64,000 nucleotides of DNA from Siphonodentalium dalli (GCA_032622095.1 CP136061.1:196212935-196276934); one strand, 5' to 3'. Positions 42,968-55,793 are shown, counted from the first letter of the stretch. Notes: generated by a model from the sequence alone, not told the origin. Numbers and translations are program-made.

Positions 42968-43672
42968 TATTATGTATATATGTTATGCGTTACTGGATAA
43001 AGAGGCAGGGTCTACTTTGTTTATACTTTAAATGATCTTTATTCAATAAAAGGAAAGTTGTCACAAAAATACCATAGCCTGTAATTGTATAAGCCTTGTC
43101 ACTGAGTCGAGACCATCAATCCCGACCCGTTATGTTGTTTTAGTGCTACCAGTCAAAGTTCTGGAGTAGCATTCCATATATGGAATTATTGAACAGTCAG
43201 AAGCTCCATATATGGAGCTTCTGAATGTTCATGAATTCCATATATGGAATGCTACTCAAGTACTTTGACATTGTACGTAGCACTAAACGGAACGGGCTGG
43301 ATAGATCCAATATGGCCGCGACTCAGCGCCAATGCTTATTTCGGCCAATTTGGCCGGTTACTTCATGTCTGTTTTTCATCTGACGTGTGTGTCGAATAAA
43401 TGATGTGGAGGATTTATGTAAATGTTAGCCCAAACTACATTTCCAAGTAACGATGGTTTTGTCGTTTATTTTGAGGAATAATACCGCGTCAGATGAATTC
43501 AGCCCAAATATGTTAACAGTTGTCGTGTAAAACATTCGGCAGTAGGTTAGTGTTATTTAGTATTTGTGGATGTCCTTTAACATGGGGAAAATAGACTACT
43601 GCGCTTGAACGAGCATGTGAATTTGTCGTTTTTAAGGTATAGCAACTTGATAATCAATAACAGAGGCATTTC

Positions 43673-44460
43673 TCTGTCAAATATGGTCGCTCTATTTACG
43701 GTATTAATTGCGTAACTTTCTAAAGTAAACTACGCGTAAACGGATACATACGGTAAATTATAGAATGTGCCGGAATCGGCCTAATCGCCCCAGGGCCAAC
43801 TCGCCCCAGTCGACGCGTGTCAATTCGGTACCTACTATAACATGTACCCGAGGATGAGTCTGGCTCGGAATAAAATATGTGTATACGGGTGTTATATAGC
43901 GTTTTGTCCGTTGTTTCTCAATGAATATTATTGAAATTTGGTGTATATGTCCGGGCTGGGACATGGAATACAACAACATTTGAATTGTTTTTAAATTTAC
44001 AAATTTGTTGATTTTATTCATTTTTTTTTCGTTCTGAAAACACACTATAAAGTGTATATAATATATTATTATCCATCCCTTAACTAACACCAATTCCGAT
44101 TGGGCAAAAGCCGCCACGTGATAGTCCTGGAAAAAGTCATATTGGACTCCCGAAAGTCATATTGGACTCCCGACTGTACAATATGACTTTTCATATTGGA
44201 CTCCGTGACGTCACTAATTAACTCTATTGCGAAATGGATCGGTGAAATTGTGATGCGCGCGCAACATTGATGGATTTTAGCAGACGTTTCACTTCCGCAT
44301 TGAGTTTTTTCTCACTTCCGTGTTTACTTTTCCAAATCATGTTTTCTGATGATCAATATACGGTACAGGCTTTTATAGAGAATTAATTGCCGACAAATAC
44401 CAAAAATACCACAAAAGTTTTATTTCCAAAATTTGGATAAACATACAGATGGATAATAAA
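43673..44460. other. Intergenic, with repeated GTCATATTGGACTC words
   Basis: No gene is supported. AAGTCATATTGGACTC occurs repeatedly at 44140-44210 in both orientations and again within the palindrome that follows. Confidence 0.45.
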
Positions 44461-44465
44461 AATGT

Positions 44466-44630
44466 CATTATACAATGTTGTGTACAGTATGAGTTTTTCT
44501 TGTACTCGTCCAGGTTGTGGTGAAAAGTCATATTGGACTCGACACTGGCGTGTCTCGTCCAATATGACTTTTCATCACAACCTGGACTCGTACAAGAAAA
44601 ACACATACTGTACACAACATTGTATAATAA
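44466..44630. repeat. 165-bp palindrome
   Basis: Arms from ACAATGTTGTGTACAGTAT to its complement enclose CATATTGGACTC on both sides of a centre at about 44548. Near-perfect pairing. Confidence 0.85.
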
Positions 44631-44636
44631 CTTTAT

Positions 44637-44934
44637 AATAACGAACACGAGACATACATAATTTATAAACTGTTAACAAAAGATATCAAATTCAATACAT
44701 GACAAAGATGACTCAGTGGAGTTTATAAAGTGAACATAAAAACATTGAGGTAAGAATCTTTTTAACGAATGCAACTTTATTTAATGATAATAAACACATA
44801 AATTAAAATAACAAACATGAGACATACATAATTTATAAACTGTTAACAAAAGATATCAAACCCAATACATGACAAAGATGACTCAGTGAAGTTTATAAAG
44901 TGAACATAAAAATATTAAGGTAAGAATCTTTTGA
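44637..44934 (+). repeat. Two-copy 172-bp direct repeat
   Basis: GAGACATACATAATTTATAA begins homologous ~125-bp segments at about 44650 and 44820 that differ at a few bases. Confidence 0.8.
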
Positions 44935-46440
44935 AGCATTACCAAACCGTTTAGCACAGACCACAGTCCACTTCACTCATCCGATCATCACCAAACTTCA
45001 TATTTATCTTGATATTGATCTATCAGATGAGAGCCATCAAATATTTTTTTAATTTCATAGGAACAAATGGTCGCCAGTGGCCATATTGCATTTACGTTAT
45101 ATGTTATCGCGTTATGTCGATATCTAGTATTACTTAGAAATTTCACCTTTCCAGATTCATAATTGCTCCATTGACTGTAACAGATGAAATTATTCCCCTC
45201 TTCGGATAGAGTGTCACTGAAACTTTATTTTGTCAGACTGTCTGTATAATCACTGATTATATATGGCAATAATCTGTAATAAGATGTAGCACTATTTTAT
45301 TTTATATTTACACGCAGTGCTGTTTTTATACAACAATTCTAATCCCCCCTAGATCATCATGTGATCGACCATACATCGCGCGAGGACCTGGTTGAATTAA
45401 GGGGGGTTTTATGGATCACTTCTGTCCTCAAGCTAGATTATATTTATGACATTTAATGGGATGTTCCTAACGTGGAGGGTTAGATATGCTTGGGAAACCA
45501 CCACTCTTTAATTCACACCAAGTTCTCAGCTGCCATGAACCCATAGCCATGATATATGGTTTATTTTATGTATACTAGTAATATAGTTATTTTCAGTACC
45601 TTTATATACCAGTACTGTGTATAACAATGCATATAAATTAATCCATGTATACATGTATATTGATTCAACGGATTCAGTGGTTTTGTCCATCAGTCTATCA
45701 AATTTGCGGGGAAAACATGGCCACAAGCAGTACACCCTGCTAAATTTCGAATTTGAATCAATTGGCGCACCCTGCAGCCAGCTTTTATTGGAGAACTTTT
45801 TCTCATGTGGATATTTTGGGTCACCGCTAGATGTGAGCCATATTTTGTTCTCAAACTGTCCTTGTGAAGACATCACTGCCAGCGGTGATCTTGAATTTTA
45901 CTATTTTTATGGCTAAATAATTTGGTTGATCCTACAGACGACACCCCTTGTCCGATCGTCACCAGATTCCACAATTATCTTCTGGATAACCAGCGTGAGA
46001 GTAATCTAATTTTCCCGAATTTCGTTAAAAAACATTACCACAGGCAGCAATTTGGTATCTTACTCTTTGATCCTCTTTTGCATGACTGAATTGTTTAGCA
46101 ACTGTACAGACATATCCCTCATCTGATAGTCACCAAACTTCATATTGATCTTCGCCTGACAACTAGATGGGAGCTATCGAATGCTATGAATTTTTTTTGG
46201 AAAACATTGTCGCCAGCAGTCATCTTCTATTTTGGTTTTTATATACATGTATATCTCTTCATGCGGATAGCCAGTGTTACGTAGGTACTTCAACTTTCCG
46301 CATTCCTGTCATCATTTGAAATATAAAAATTTACCTGATACATGCACCCTTCAAATTATTTTTCGTCGTATCTATTTTAATGACCCGCATGCTAATATTG
46401 ATACAGATATATTTGTCAAACATTTCTTTGTACAATATAC
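44935..46440. repeat. Diverged dispersed repeat with CACCAAACTTCATATTGATC phrases
   Basis: Phrases like GATNGTCACCAAACTTCATA followed by GATGAGAGCCATC recur at about 44990, 45955 and 46125. This looks like a decayed multi-unit repeat. A 99-residue frame at 45617-45916 has no recognisable domain. Confidence 0.4.
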
Positions 46441-46480
46441 AGGTATTTAGTTTGTAACTAAATCTAGAAATATATAATAG

Positions 46481-47360
46481 TAGCTGGTGGACCCGACTTC
46501 TTCCGGGATGTTCCCCTCTGATTTTCGGAGAATTGCGCGATTTAACCTTGAATTGACTATTTTAAAGGTGAAGATCATGTCGGGGTCACGATTTGACCCG
46601 TCCAAAACACTCCCCGGACAAAAAGTCACGACAAAAGTACCCGTCGAAATCCGCCCGGCTTTACCCGATTTGACCTTGAATTGACAATTTTGAATGTCAA
46701 GATCAGGTCAGGGTCATGATATGACCCACCCGAAACACTCCTGGGACAAAAGTAACAGTAGGTATCAAATTTCGTTGAAATACTTCCGTTTTACCAGATT
46801 TGACCTTGAATTGATCTTTTTGAATGTCAAAGTCAGGTCGGGATCAACATTTGACCCGTCCAAAATACTCCCTGGAAATAATTTCCCCTAGGTATCAAAT
46901 TTCGTCAAATCTGTCAGGCAGTTTTCCCGGCCATAGCTAACAGACAAACATACAGACAAATGTCCAAAATATATATTAGACTAGCTGATGTACTCGACTT
47001 CGTTCGGGCTAGTTAGGGTTTTTTTTGTGATCGCCTCCATCTGGACACTACCCAGTATATACAGCGTCTGGCCAAACTATTGTTCAATTGGTCCAGAAAC
47101 ATGCCTATATCAGCACGTTCGAGAACATGGTCCCACGTGAAATTGGACCCGTCCATATTGCTCCCGGGATCGAAGTAGTCCTACACACAAATTTTTAGTC
47201 GGATCGGTCAAGGTTCAGAAACATGCCTATGAGCGAGGTCAAGTTGACACGTTAAATACCAAATTCGAGCAGTGTTACCGAGTCTATAACACATACACAC
47301 ATGCATTCATGCATACACACATACATACATACAGACAGGTGTTTCAAAATGTATAATCGA
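46481..47360 (-). mobile_element. Two older Helitron-like units head to tail, minus strand
   Basis: The upper unit is 47360-46981 (preceded by A, begins TCGATTATACATTTTG, ends GAACGAAGTCGAG...CAGCTAG). The lower unit begins TCTAATATATATTTTGG at 46980 and runs to about 46481. The same terminal logic as the younger arrays holds despite sequence decay. Confidence 0.65.
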
Positions 47361-47484
47361 TAGCTACAACAATTCTATGGTAGATATTTCACGGCCGACC
47401 TGATGCATGCATCTTAGTTTTCTTGTTGTATATGTCAATGTACATTGCAAAATATATCATGACTTACGGAGAACGAAATAAGCC

Positions 47485-47891
47485 TTAGAAGAATTCACGA
47501 ATTGCAGAGTAACCATTCTTTCCGACGAGTGGGGGTAAACAGGAAGGGCAACATATATTATACATATCGTGTTTATTCTTTATATATTCTGAAAGTTTAG
47601 TCTCCGCCTGATGTCTGCAAATATTTTTGATTCCTGCATGGACACGTTGAAATAATCTCACAGGAAATGGGTTTCTCGCTGGCTCCTCTGGCTGTGACAC
47701 TTTTCCACTTTTAAGCTTTCGTTTGAGATTATTTTGTGTGCTCTTCTAAATGGAATTGATGATCCATGCAATGGATTATCATAACCATGCTTTAAATTAT
47801 ATTGTATGTCTATTAATTGTAGCTGTGGCATCAGTTTTAAGATGAATGCCATGTGACATTCGACTAGAGCTTCAGTTGATTCACCAAACAT
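47485..47891 (-). other. Unassigned coding-like stretch, two frames
   Basis: Two adjoining minus-strand frames (47891-47658 and 47700-47485) have ordinary amino-acid composition, with phrases MAFILKLMPQLQLIDIQYN and ICCPSCLPPLVGKNGYSA. They may be one broken ORF with a frameshift near 47690. No family is recognised. It could be a transposon protein remnant or chance. Confidence 0.25.
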
Positions 47892-48422
47892 ACATTATCA
47901 TGGAACATTACCAATTTGGGACCAAAATATCTTAGTGTGGAGTTTATATTTGCATTAAGTTCACACATCCTTGTGGTGTTTGGAGTGGTTTGTTATGCAT
48001 ATCTAATCGAGCGTCACCGGTCATTTTTCATGAAATATATCTACCTATATTGCACCACTTATTTCCCTGCATATTATCTCAATGTCGGGCCCGTCGGGGT
48101 CAAATATGACTTTTTATGAGGCAATTATATAATTTTGTTTTCTGCTCGGTTCACTATTTCAATTTCGAACATATTCCAATGCTAACGTACCAGTCGTCAA
48201 CCATATATTATGGTTTTTGGAAACATGATACACTGGTATCCATCCCAATGAACAAATTTCTCTCTCAATTTATTTACCAGCATATGAAAGAAAAGGGATT
48301 TTTAGTGTCCTCCAAATTAATAGTCATTATTAGGCAAGTGACATCACGTCATTTATATTATACAGGCGGGCATAACTAGTGGGGTGTATAATTCTGATAA
48401 GACACGACACACATGTACATAC

Positions 48423-48790
48423 CTTAGCCGGATCGCAGGTACATCTAGCACATCTGCTATGTCTTGAGAACTGGATGAAGATGACAAAAATGTATGTTTG
48501 TATTGAGGTAAATTCAACCGATTTTGAAGGTGACCATGCGAAGTAACTTAATCCTGTGTATCTAGAGCCATCAAATATACACTCTGGTGACGTTTCATGG
48601 CCAATAACAACATCCTGACCGAATAATACGGTAAAATAACAATTTAATTCCACCTCAAATGCTAGCAATTTCATGAATGTTGGATTCGAACCTGTTTCTA
48701 ACATTAACAGTGAAGAAAAACCTCCATTATTTTGCATACCCCTAACAGCCAATTTATAACCAGTAAAGTTGGGGAAATGTGAAGTTACTA
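48423..48790 (-). CDS. Candidate exon of an unidentified gene, minus strand
   Basis: A 368-nt open stretch lies between a possible acceptor (TTTCGGACAG) and a strong donor (AAGGTATGT). Length fits 2 + 122 codons. The product includes NFTGYKLAVRGMQNNGG, ELNCYFTVLFGQDVV, DGSRYTGLSYFAWSP and ends RCARCTCDPAK. The Cys-rich end looks extracellular. No domain is recognised, and neighbouring exons were not found, so it may be a lone or relic exon. Confidence 0.35.
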
Positions 48791-49479
48791 CTGTCCGAAA
48801 TATACCACTGATACCACGATTTACAATGCACATACACACTCATCAAAACATACATCCTCCGCCATATTGGATCATCTACACCGTTTTCTCCACCGTTTTC
48901 TCCACCGATCTTGCACCACTGTGGCATCCGAAGAAAATTATCTTCTGCGTGTGAGTGGTTCGACACCGGGTACATGAGTATTTAGTAAATAAAGGGTTAA
49001 ACCAGATTCGCGGTTCACACAATTTGTCCAACAGCCATAGCGCATTATCACTCAACAAAACACACACAAACTACATTTATTTCTTATAGGGGGACTGTAC
49101 TCAAATTTCCTGTATTTGAGGTATATGCTCAGCCTGAACTATAGCAAGAACTTTATCAATTGCTGAATATATCACCCTGATTTTTGTTGTTGTTAATTAC
49201 TTTCACCAATTTAAAATCACAAAAATATGTTTTAGTGTACAAACAGTATGGTAAACTCAAAACATGTATGACAACACCACACAATTAGAGGTCTGATTCA
49301 TATACTTCCATGGTATCCACACCCGATGGGTGTAATGTATGTAAAGGTGTTTTCCCCTCCATTTGAAGTAACTGGTGTTTTGTGATCTGCTGTTAGACTT
49401 AAATTGGCATTTCGACAAGATATACTACATGGTTTTATGTCATATGGTTCGGTCCAGCGTGGTAGTAATGGGTGGTTTA

Positions 49480-50015
49480 TGAAAATCTTTTAAGCGGTAC
49501 ATTCGGCTTCGAATCACTCTTCCCATTCGGAATATATGCGATACAAATTTTAAACCACTGGACTTAAATATATATAACCCCTCATTGTATGGTGTTTGCC
49601 TTTCTATGGGCGGTAACTCCGTAGGGAACGCGAGGACAGAACTTTGACCCCCGTGGTCAGTAGGGAATATCGAGGTATGCATACGGTCAAAGTTGGGATG
49701 CTCTGCTCCTCACAGTATCTGAGATCGTAAAATGACATTTTTCAGATAAAGGGAGATAACTCATCGGGGAAAACGTGGACACTGCGTTATATGACTATTA
49801 GTTAGAACTCGTTAGCACCAAAATACATACAAACTGTTAGTTTACTACTCCTCATACTTTCCGAGAATTAGTGGTTGCCAAATTGTACAGTATTATAATA
49901 ATACTGAAAAATAATCGCAAAAGGGCGATAACTGCGTAACAAAATCTTTAGGATACCTTTATTTCCAGTAGACCTTAGATGCCTACGTTCGCCTTGGTTA
50001 CACCATTGAAATATA
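49480..50015. repeat. Diverged copy of the GGGCGGTAACTCC repeat
   Basis: It resembles 51950-52604 over about 500 bp, including AAGGGAGATAACTC and TTGGTTACACCAT phrases, at clearly lower identity than the pair at 52093/53816. Confidence 0.65.
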
Positions 50016-50699
50016 ATTACTATGGTAACTACATGTATGGTAAAACCACAAAATTACTTTGGTAACTATGGTAAAAACATGTTTATTATAAATTTACTAT
50101 GGTACACCTAACCGTGGAAACTAATTATAAGGGTTCTGACCCGTCCTGAGCCAGTGAGTATCTCCTTGGGATCAAACTTCAAAGCCAAGCATTCATAATT
50201 AATTCACAATTTCATGATTCAATTCACTTAGGCAACCAACTTCGAAATCAAGTTTGAACGAATCAAACATCTATCTCTTATACAAAATGTCCCTTTCAGA
50301 GACAAAGCCGAGAATCTAAAAGTTACCATTTTGTAATATTCTTCGACGTAAACAGTACAAAAACGTAGCATTTCCGGAAGAGCCGTGTGTCATTTCTCGG
50401 AACGGAATTAAAATTCGAGGAGCAATTGAACCCCCGTGTTCGCTATCGACAATAATAAAACCCGCGGACTACCACAGAAAATCACGAATCACAACACAGT
50501 TATCTCATAATTTATTCTTTACAGAGAATTTGACGAATTCAAGTGAAACTAGAGGTCAGATTCCATGGAATCAGATATACTTCCATGGTATTCCATCCCA
50601 TCCCATGTGAGTGTTATGCGTATATGTGTGTTCCTCTTCATGCGAATGCATATTGGTGCCTTATGATCCGATGGCGCACTTGCATTGACATTTCTAAAT

Positions 50700-51105
50700 T
50701 CAATATATATTTTGGGACTTCTGTCTGTCTGTTTGTTTGTCTGTTAGCTATGACCGGGATAACTGCTGGACGGATTTTGACAAAATTTGATAAATATGGG
50801 TACTTTTGTCCAGGGAGTGTTTTGGACGTGTCAAATCGTGACCCCGACCTGATCTTGACATTCAAAAAGGTCAATCCTATGTAAAATCGGATAAAACAGA
50901 CCGATTTCAACGAAATTTGACACCTAGGGGTACTTTGGTCAGGGGAGTCTTTTCGGAGTGTCAAATCGTGACCTCGACCTGACATTGACCTTCAAAATGG
51001 TTAGTTCAAGGTCAAATCGGGTAAAACGAACGAATTTCCACGAAATTTGATACCTAGGGAAACTTTTGTCCGGGGAGTGTTTTGGACAGGTCAAATCGTG
51101 ACAAT
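50700..51105 (+). mobile_element. Helitron-like unit, 3' truncated
   Basis: The 5' part reads TCAATATATATTTTGGGACT then CTGTCTGTTTGTCTG, followed by core units with TTTTGGACNGGTCAAATCGTG and TGACCTTCAAAATGG. The CTAG end is missing; sequence diverges after about 51105. Confidence 0.6.
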
Positions 51106-51940
51106 ATGTTACTTTTATAGTACAGCGGACATACCTATATAGTATATCGGAGAGCATGTTCGTGCATTTGCCTTGCTTCTTGACAAGTCCGTTTGAATTT
51201 GCGTCATGAAGAGAGGGTTTGAATTTGAATAATATATATCACCCGTTACAACGTTATACGCTACCAGGGTTAAACCGTCCAATCTATATCTTTAAAAAGC
51301 GTGCTAATCTTGCGTTTAGATGCTACTTATCACATCCACTCCTCGAAAAGTTTTTATCTCAATATCCGATTTTCGGAGTAATTTACCCCATGTGATCTTC
51401 GGTGGAATTTGCCAAATCTGAACCCACCCGACACAAACACTCCCTTGAGCAGGTTACGTTTATAGTAGAGCGGTCAAATTTTTTAGGCATACCTACAGTA
51501 TACCGGCTTACATGTTCCAGCGTGAAACTCGCTCCTACATTAGCCCGTTTGGATTTGGGGCTAAAAATCGGATAGTGATAGACTACATAAGTATACATAT
51601 TTATGATATATAGCGTTGTCACGAGTAAACCGTTCCATCTGAAAATTAGAAAATCGCCCTCTGGATGCGCGTGAACACTAGCCATCAGATGTACTCGTCA
51701 AACAAATTTATCTGGATGTTTGAATTTTCCCCCTTTGCAATTTTCGTGGAATTTTCCTAAAGTCTCAACCCACACTGAAACGCATTCTCCGTTGGGCATG
51801 TTACATTTATAGTATAGCCGTCAAACTTCTGGGACGTACATAAAGTATGCCAACGTACATGCTAAGACATTATCTTGTTCTTTAACCAGCCGGTTTGGAT
51901 TTGGCGGGAAAAATAGTTGCAATATTTCCGTACCCCGTAA
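51106..51940. other. Intergenic, diverged tandem-like repeat
   Basis: Blocks of about 300-350 bp share phrases such as TTTATAGTA(T/G)AGC followed by GTCAAA, GGCATACCTA and CAGCC..TTTGGATTTG. No gene. Confidence 0.4.
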
Positions 51941-52092
51941 CGCGGAAAGTCCTGGGTAAATACATTTTTAAGCGGTATATTCGAGTCCGAAAATGTCGTC
52001 CAATTCGGAATATGCAATAAAACATTTATAGCTCTGTACTTATAAAAAAAAAAACTTGGTTTATTCATCCTGATGTCTAGTGTGTCCCTATT

Positions 52093-52604
52093 TATGGGCG
52101 GTAACTCCTCAGGGAAAGCGCGGACACAAGTTTTGATGCCCGTGGGCAGTAGGGCATATCGAGATGTGCATACGGTCCAATTTTCGATGCTCTGCTCCTT
52201 ATAATTTCCGAGATAATAAAATCACATATTTTTATATAAAGGGAGATAACTCCGTGGGATAAACGCGGACAATATTCGTTATGAGCCAAAGGCATAAAAC
52301 TCATTTACCCCAATATACTTACCAATCTTGAGTTTTCTAATCCTAATACTTTCAGATATTAGGGAGTTGAAAAATAGTATAGTATAATAATAATGAAAAA
52401 TAATCGAAAAAGGGCAATAACTCTGTTAAAAGATATTGGACCAACATGCGGATACCTTTATTTTTAGTAGACCTTGAATGCCTACAATCGCTAGAGATTT
52501 CACGTTCCTACTGCCATTAGTTTCTGAGTATTTCCAAATAAACGGAAAACGGCACCAGTACAAAAACAATATACTTCCTTGGTTACACCATGGAAGTATA
52601 ATAA
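52093..52604. repeat. 512-bp direct repeat, copy 1
   Basis: Apparently identical to 53816-54327 (offset 1,723 bp). Not coding. Confidence 0.9.
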
Positions 52605-52699
52605 TAGGAACAATCATGAGTGGAAAGAATCGCAGTTTATGGACGGAAAATATGAAGTATGGTGATTATATGTTGTCCTAACATGTGTAGGTTGATCTC

Positions 52700-53640
52700 A
52701 AGTGTTTGGACGTGACCCCACCCCTGTCTCGAAATTGGGTGACGGGATTGGGAAAACATCAACCCCTGGTACAAAATGCTAAGTTTGAGGGCCTGTAACT
52801 CCGTTAATTTCCAACGGATTTTAAAATTGTTTCCAGTTTTGTGAGTTGCTGCTGACATAGATTGCATAGTGTAAATTTCATCTGATTTGGAGACGGATAA
52901 CACTTTGATTATTGGAAAGCATATGGGCCCAAATTCAAACTTGACGGCTAAAATCTCAGCCATTTTCCAACAGATTTACGATCTGTTTTCAGCTTCGAGA
53001 TCGGCTGATGTTGCAGATGTTATATTCCAAGTTTCATCTGATTCGGAGAAGAATAAAAAATTGGTACCACGGACCACCCCTCCCCAGACCCACAATAATG
53101 AACCGACACTGTCAAAATTTGGCCCAACGCGTGCCCTCTTCAGTCCGCACACATTTGCATTTCAGATGACATCGTATGTTCGATATCTTCGGAGGAGATG
53201 TGGTCACAAGCACATGGGCCCAAAATTGCAAAGTTTGACGGCCTGCAATTATTTCAGTTTTCGATGGATTTTCGAAATTCTTTCAGTTTCTAGATCGGCT
53301 GATGTTGCAGATGATATATTTCAAGTTTCATCTGATTCCGAGAAGAATTAAAAATTGGTACCACGGACCACCCCTCCCCAGACCCACACTAATGAAGCGA
53401 AACTGGCAAAATTTGGCCCACCGCGTGCCCCCTTCCGTCCGCACACGTTGGCGTGTCAGATGCCATCCTATGTTCGATATCTTCGGAGGAGATGTGTACA
53501 CAAGCACATGGGCCCAAATTGCAAACTTTGAGGGCCCGTAACTCTTGCATTTCTTCTCGGATTTCAAAAATCCTTTCCGGTATGGGTTTGTTTTCGTTCG
53601 GGAAATACATAAACTTAAATAGATGAATGTCAATCAAAAT
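52700..53640 (+). repeat. ~294-bp tandem repeat, about three units
   Basis: ATGGGCCCAAA recurs at 52922, 53214 and 53510, each followed by TTTGA.GG.C. Each unit also has CCCCAGACCCACA and CTTCGGAGGAGATGTG. The 154-residue frame at 52887-53351 spans units and is a repeat artefact. Confidence 0.75.
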
Positions 53641-53815
53641 TTTATTTTGCGAAAATGTTGGCCCCCACCCCAGTGTCAAAATATATGTCCGACCCTGTCA
53701 AATTTTCCTTCTCTGACTAAACTGACAACTGTCAACACGACTATGAAAACCACATGCAGTTATCTGGAATGATACAAGAGGACAACAGAGAACAATCAAA
53801 TAGAGGTTTGCCAAC

Positions 53816-54327
53816 TATGGGCGGTAACTCCTCAGGGAAAGCGCGGACACAAGTTTTGATGCCCGTGGGCAGTAGGGCATATCGAGATGTGCATACGGTC
53901 CAATTTTCGATGCTCTGCTCCTTATAATTTCCGAGATAATAAAATCACATATTTTTATATAAAGGGAGATAACTCCGTGGGATAAACGCGGACAATATTC
54001 GTTATGAGCCAAAGGCATAAAACTCATTTACCCCAATATACTTACCAATCTTGAGTTTTCTAATCCTAATACTTTCAGATATTAGGGAGTTGAAAAATAG
54101 TATAGTATAATAATAATGAAAAATAATCGAAAAAGGGCAATAACTCTGTTAAAAGATATTGGACCAACATGCGGATACCTTTATTTTTAGTAGACCTTGA
54201 ATGCCTACAATCGCTAGAGATTTCACGTTCCTACTGCCATTAGTTTCTGAGTATTTCCAAATAAACGGAAAACGGCACCAGTACAAAAACAATATACTTC
54301 CTTGGTTACACCATGGAAGTATAATAA
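53816..54327. repeat. 512-bp direct repeat, copy 2
   Basis: Exact-looking copy of 52093-52604. The sequences outside both copies differ completely, as expected of a transposed or duplicated block. Confidence 0.9.
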
Positions 54328-54796
54328 CTGGGAAGCCCTTTCGCCTGGTGCGGCGCCGCTTTTACAATATGTACTTGGATGACTGACTGTGAATCGTTAA
54401 GTGTTTAGTGATATGATCTGAATGCATGACGGAAACTATATCACGCTCTGGTATTAGTCCGGGTTAATGTTCGTGGGTATTTATAAATATTACGAGAGCA
54501 ACAATCGCGAGACACTGTTTAATATGCCTGAATCGGGTAGCTCTTCAATTCAACACTCTATTGCACATTAATTGAAATGAGTATTAACGTTTGGGGCGAC
54601 ATCCTATACACAATATAGAGTGCGTACATTGTATAGAGGAACGACATATGGGCATCATGTGTTTATGTTCATGCACAACCACTTCCTGGTTCGCCGTGTT
54701 TACATACCGATTGCTACTTATTCTCGTGATTCAACGGCATTTGATCGACTTGGACCCATGAAGTGATTATTATTGAATATATGTGAAGTCTCCATA

Positions 54797-54854
54797 ATGG
54801 AAATTCAAGTGACGGAGAAGTTTTTTCGTGTCTTCTTTTGGCTATTACTTGCAG
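54797..54854 (+). CDS. Gene B exon 1: signal peptide
   Basis: It encodes MEIQVTEKFFRVFFWLLLA plus one base before a GTATGA donor (phase 1). It has a hydrophobic core and small end residue like gene A exon 1, and the phase fits the exon at 57996, where the split codon gives Glu. Confidence 0.6.
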
Positions 54855-55056
54855 GTATGAAAATAATCCCACAATCCCACAGTCTTTATCGCGGTGTTTA
54901 TACATTTAGATAAATCCGTGTTACTACACATACCCGATCAGGTGTCGAACCGGCTGTGTATTTGAATTCAATATTGACGATTCAGGATTTCTTCAAGTTT
55001 CAAGTTCTACCCACAGTTCTCCCTAACAAATATCGGGAAGACAAAGAACCATGACA

Positions 55057-55793
55057 TCTACTATATATTTTGGGACTTCTGTATGTCTGTTTGTCTGTCT
55101 GTTTGTCTGTTTGTTAGCAATGGCCGGGAAAACTGCCGAACGGATTTCGACGAAATTTGATACCAAGGGTACTTTTGCCCGGGGAGTGACCTTGACCTTC
55201 AAAATGGTCAATTCAAGGTCAAATCGCGCCTTTCAACGGGATTTCGACGAAATTTGATACATAGGGGTACTTTTGTCTGGGGAGTGTTTTTGGACGGGTC
55301 AAATCGTGACCCCGACCTGACCTTGACCTTAGAAATGGTCAATTCTAGGTCAAATCGCGCCTTTCGACGGGATTTCGACGAAATTTGATACCGAGGGGTA
55401 CTTTTGTCCGGGGAGTGTTTTGGATGCGTCAAATCGTGATCCCGACCTGACCTTGACATTCAAAATGGTCAATTCATGGTCAAATCGTGCCTTTCAACGG
55501 GATTTCGACGAAATTTGATACATAGGGGTACTTTTGTCCGGGGAGTGTTTTGGACGGGTCAAATTGTGACCCCGAACTGACCTTGACCTTCAAAATGGTC
55601 AATTCAAGGTCAAATCGCGCCTTTAAACGGGATTCCGACGATATTTGATACCTAGGGGCACTTTTGTCCGGGTCAAATCGTGACCCCGACCTGACATTGA
55701 CCTTCAAAATGGTCAATTCAAGGTCAAATCGCGCCTTTCGACGGATGAAATCAGAGGGGAAACAGTCCGGACGAAGTCGGGTCACCCTGCTAG
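55057..55793 (+). mobile_element. Complete Helitron-like element, 737 bp, intron 1 of gene B
   Basis: It starts TCTACTATATATTTTGGGAC after an A (55056) and ends CCGGACGAAGTCGGGTCACC, CTG, CTAG before a T (55794). After the 5' end come TCTGT iterations, then five or so ~115-bp core units, each with GGGATTTCGACGAAATTTGA, TTTTGGACGGGTCAAATCGTG, TGACCTTGACCTTCAAAATG and TTCAAGGTCAAATCG. The termini, 3' hairpin and A/T flanks are those of a non-autonomous Helitron. No protein is encoded. Confidence 0.75.

Larger units (their letters stand above)
39161..43672. repeat. Tandem duplication, 2 x 2,256 bp, nearly identical
   Basis: 39161-41416 and 41417-43672 match base for base over almost the whole length, with only a handful of differences noticed (for example near 39685/41941, 40171/42427 and 40710/42966). 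It includes Helitron-like units, the CArG-bearing palindrome and single-copy-looking sequence. The high identity means it is recent, or an assembly artefact. Confidence 0.9.

Noticed and set aside
52887-53351. 154-residue ORF
   Set aside because: It spans the ~294-bp tandem units, and the translation repeats itself with the DNA.
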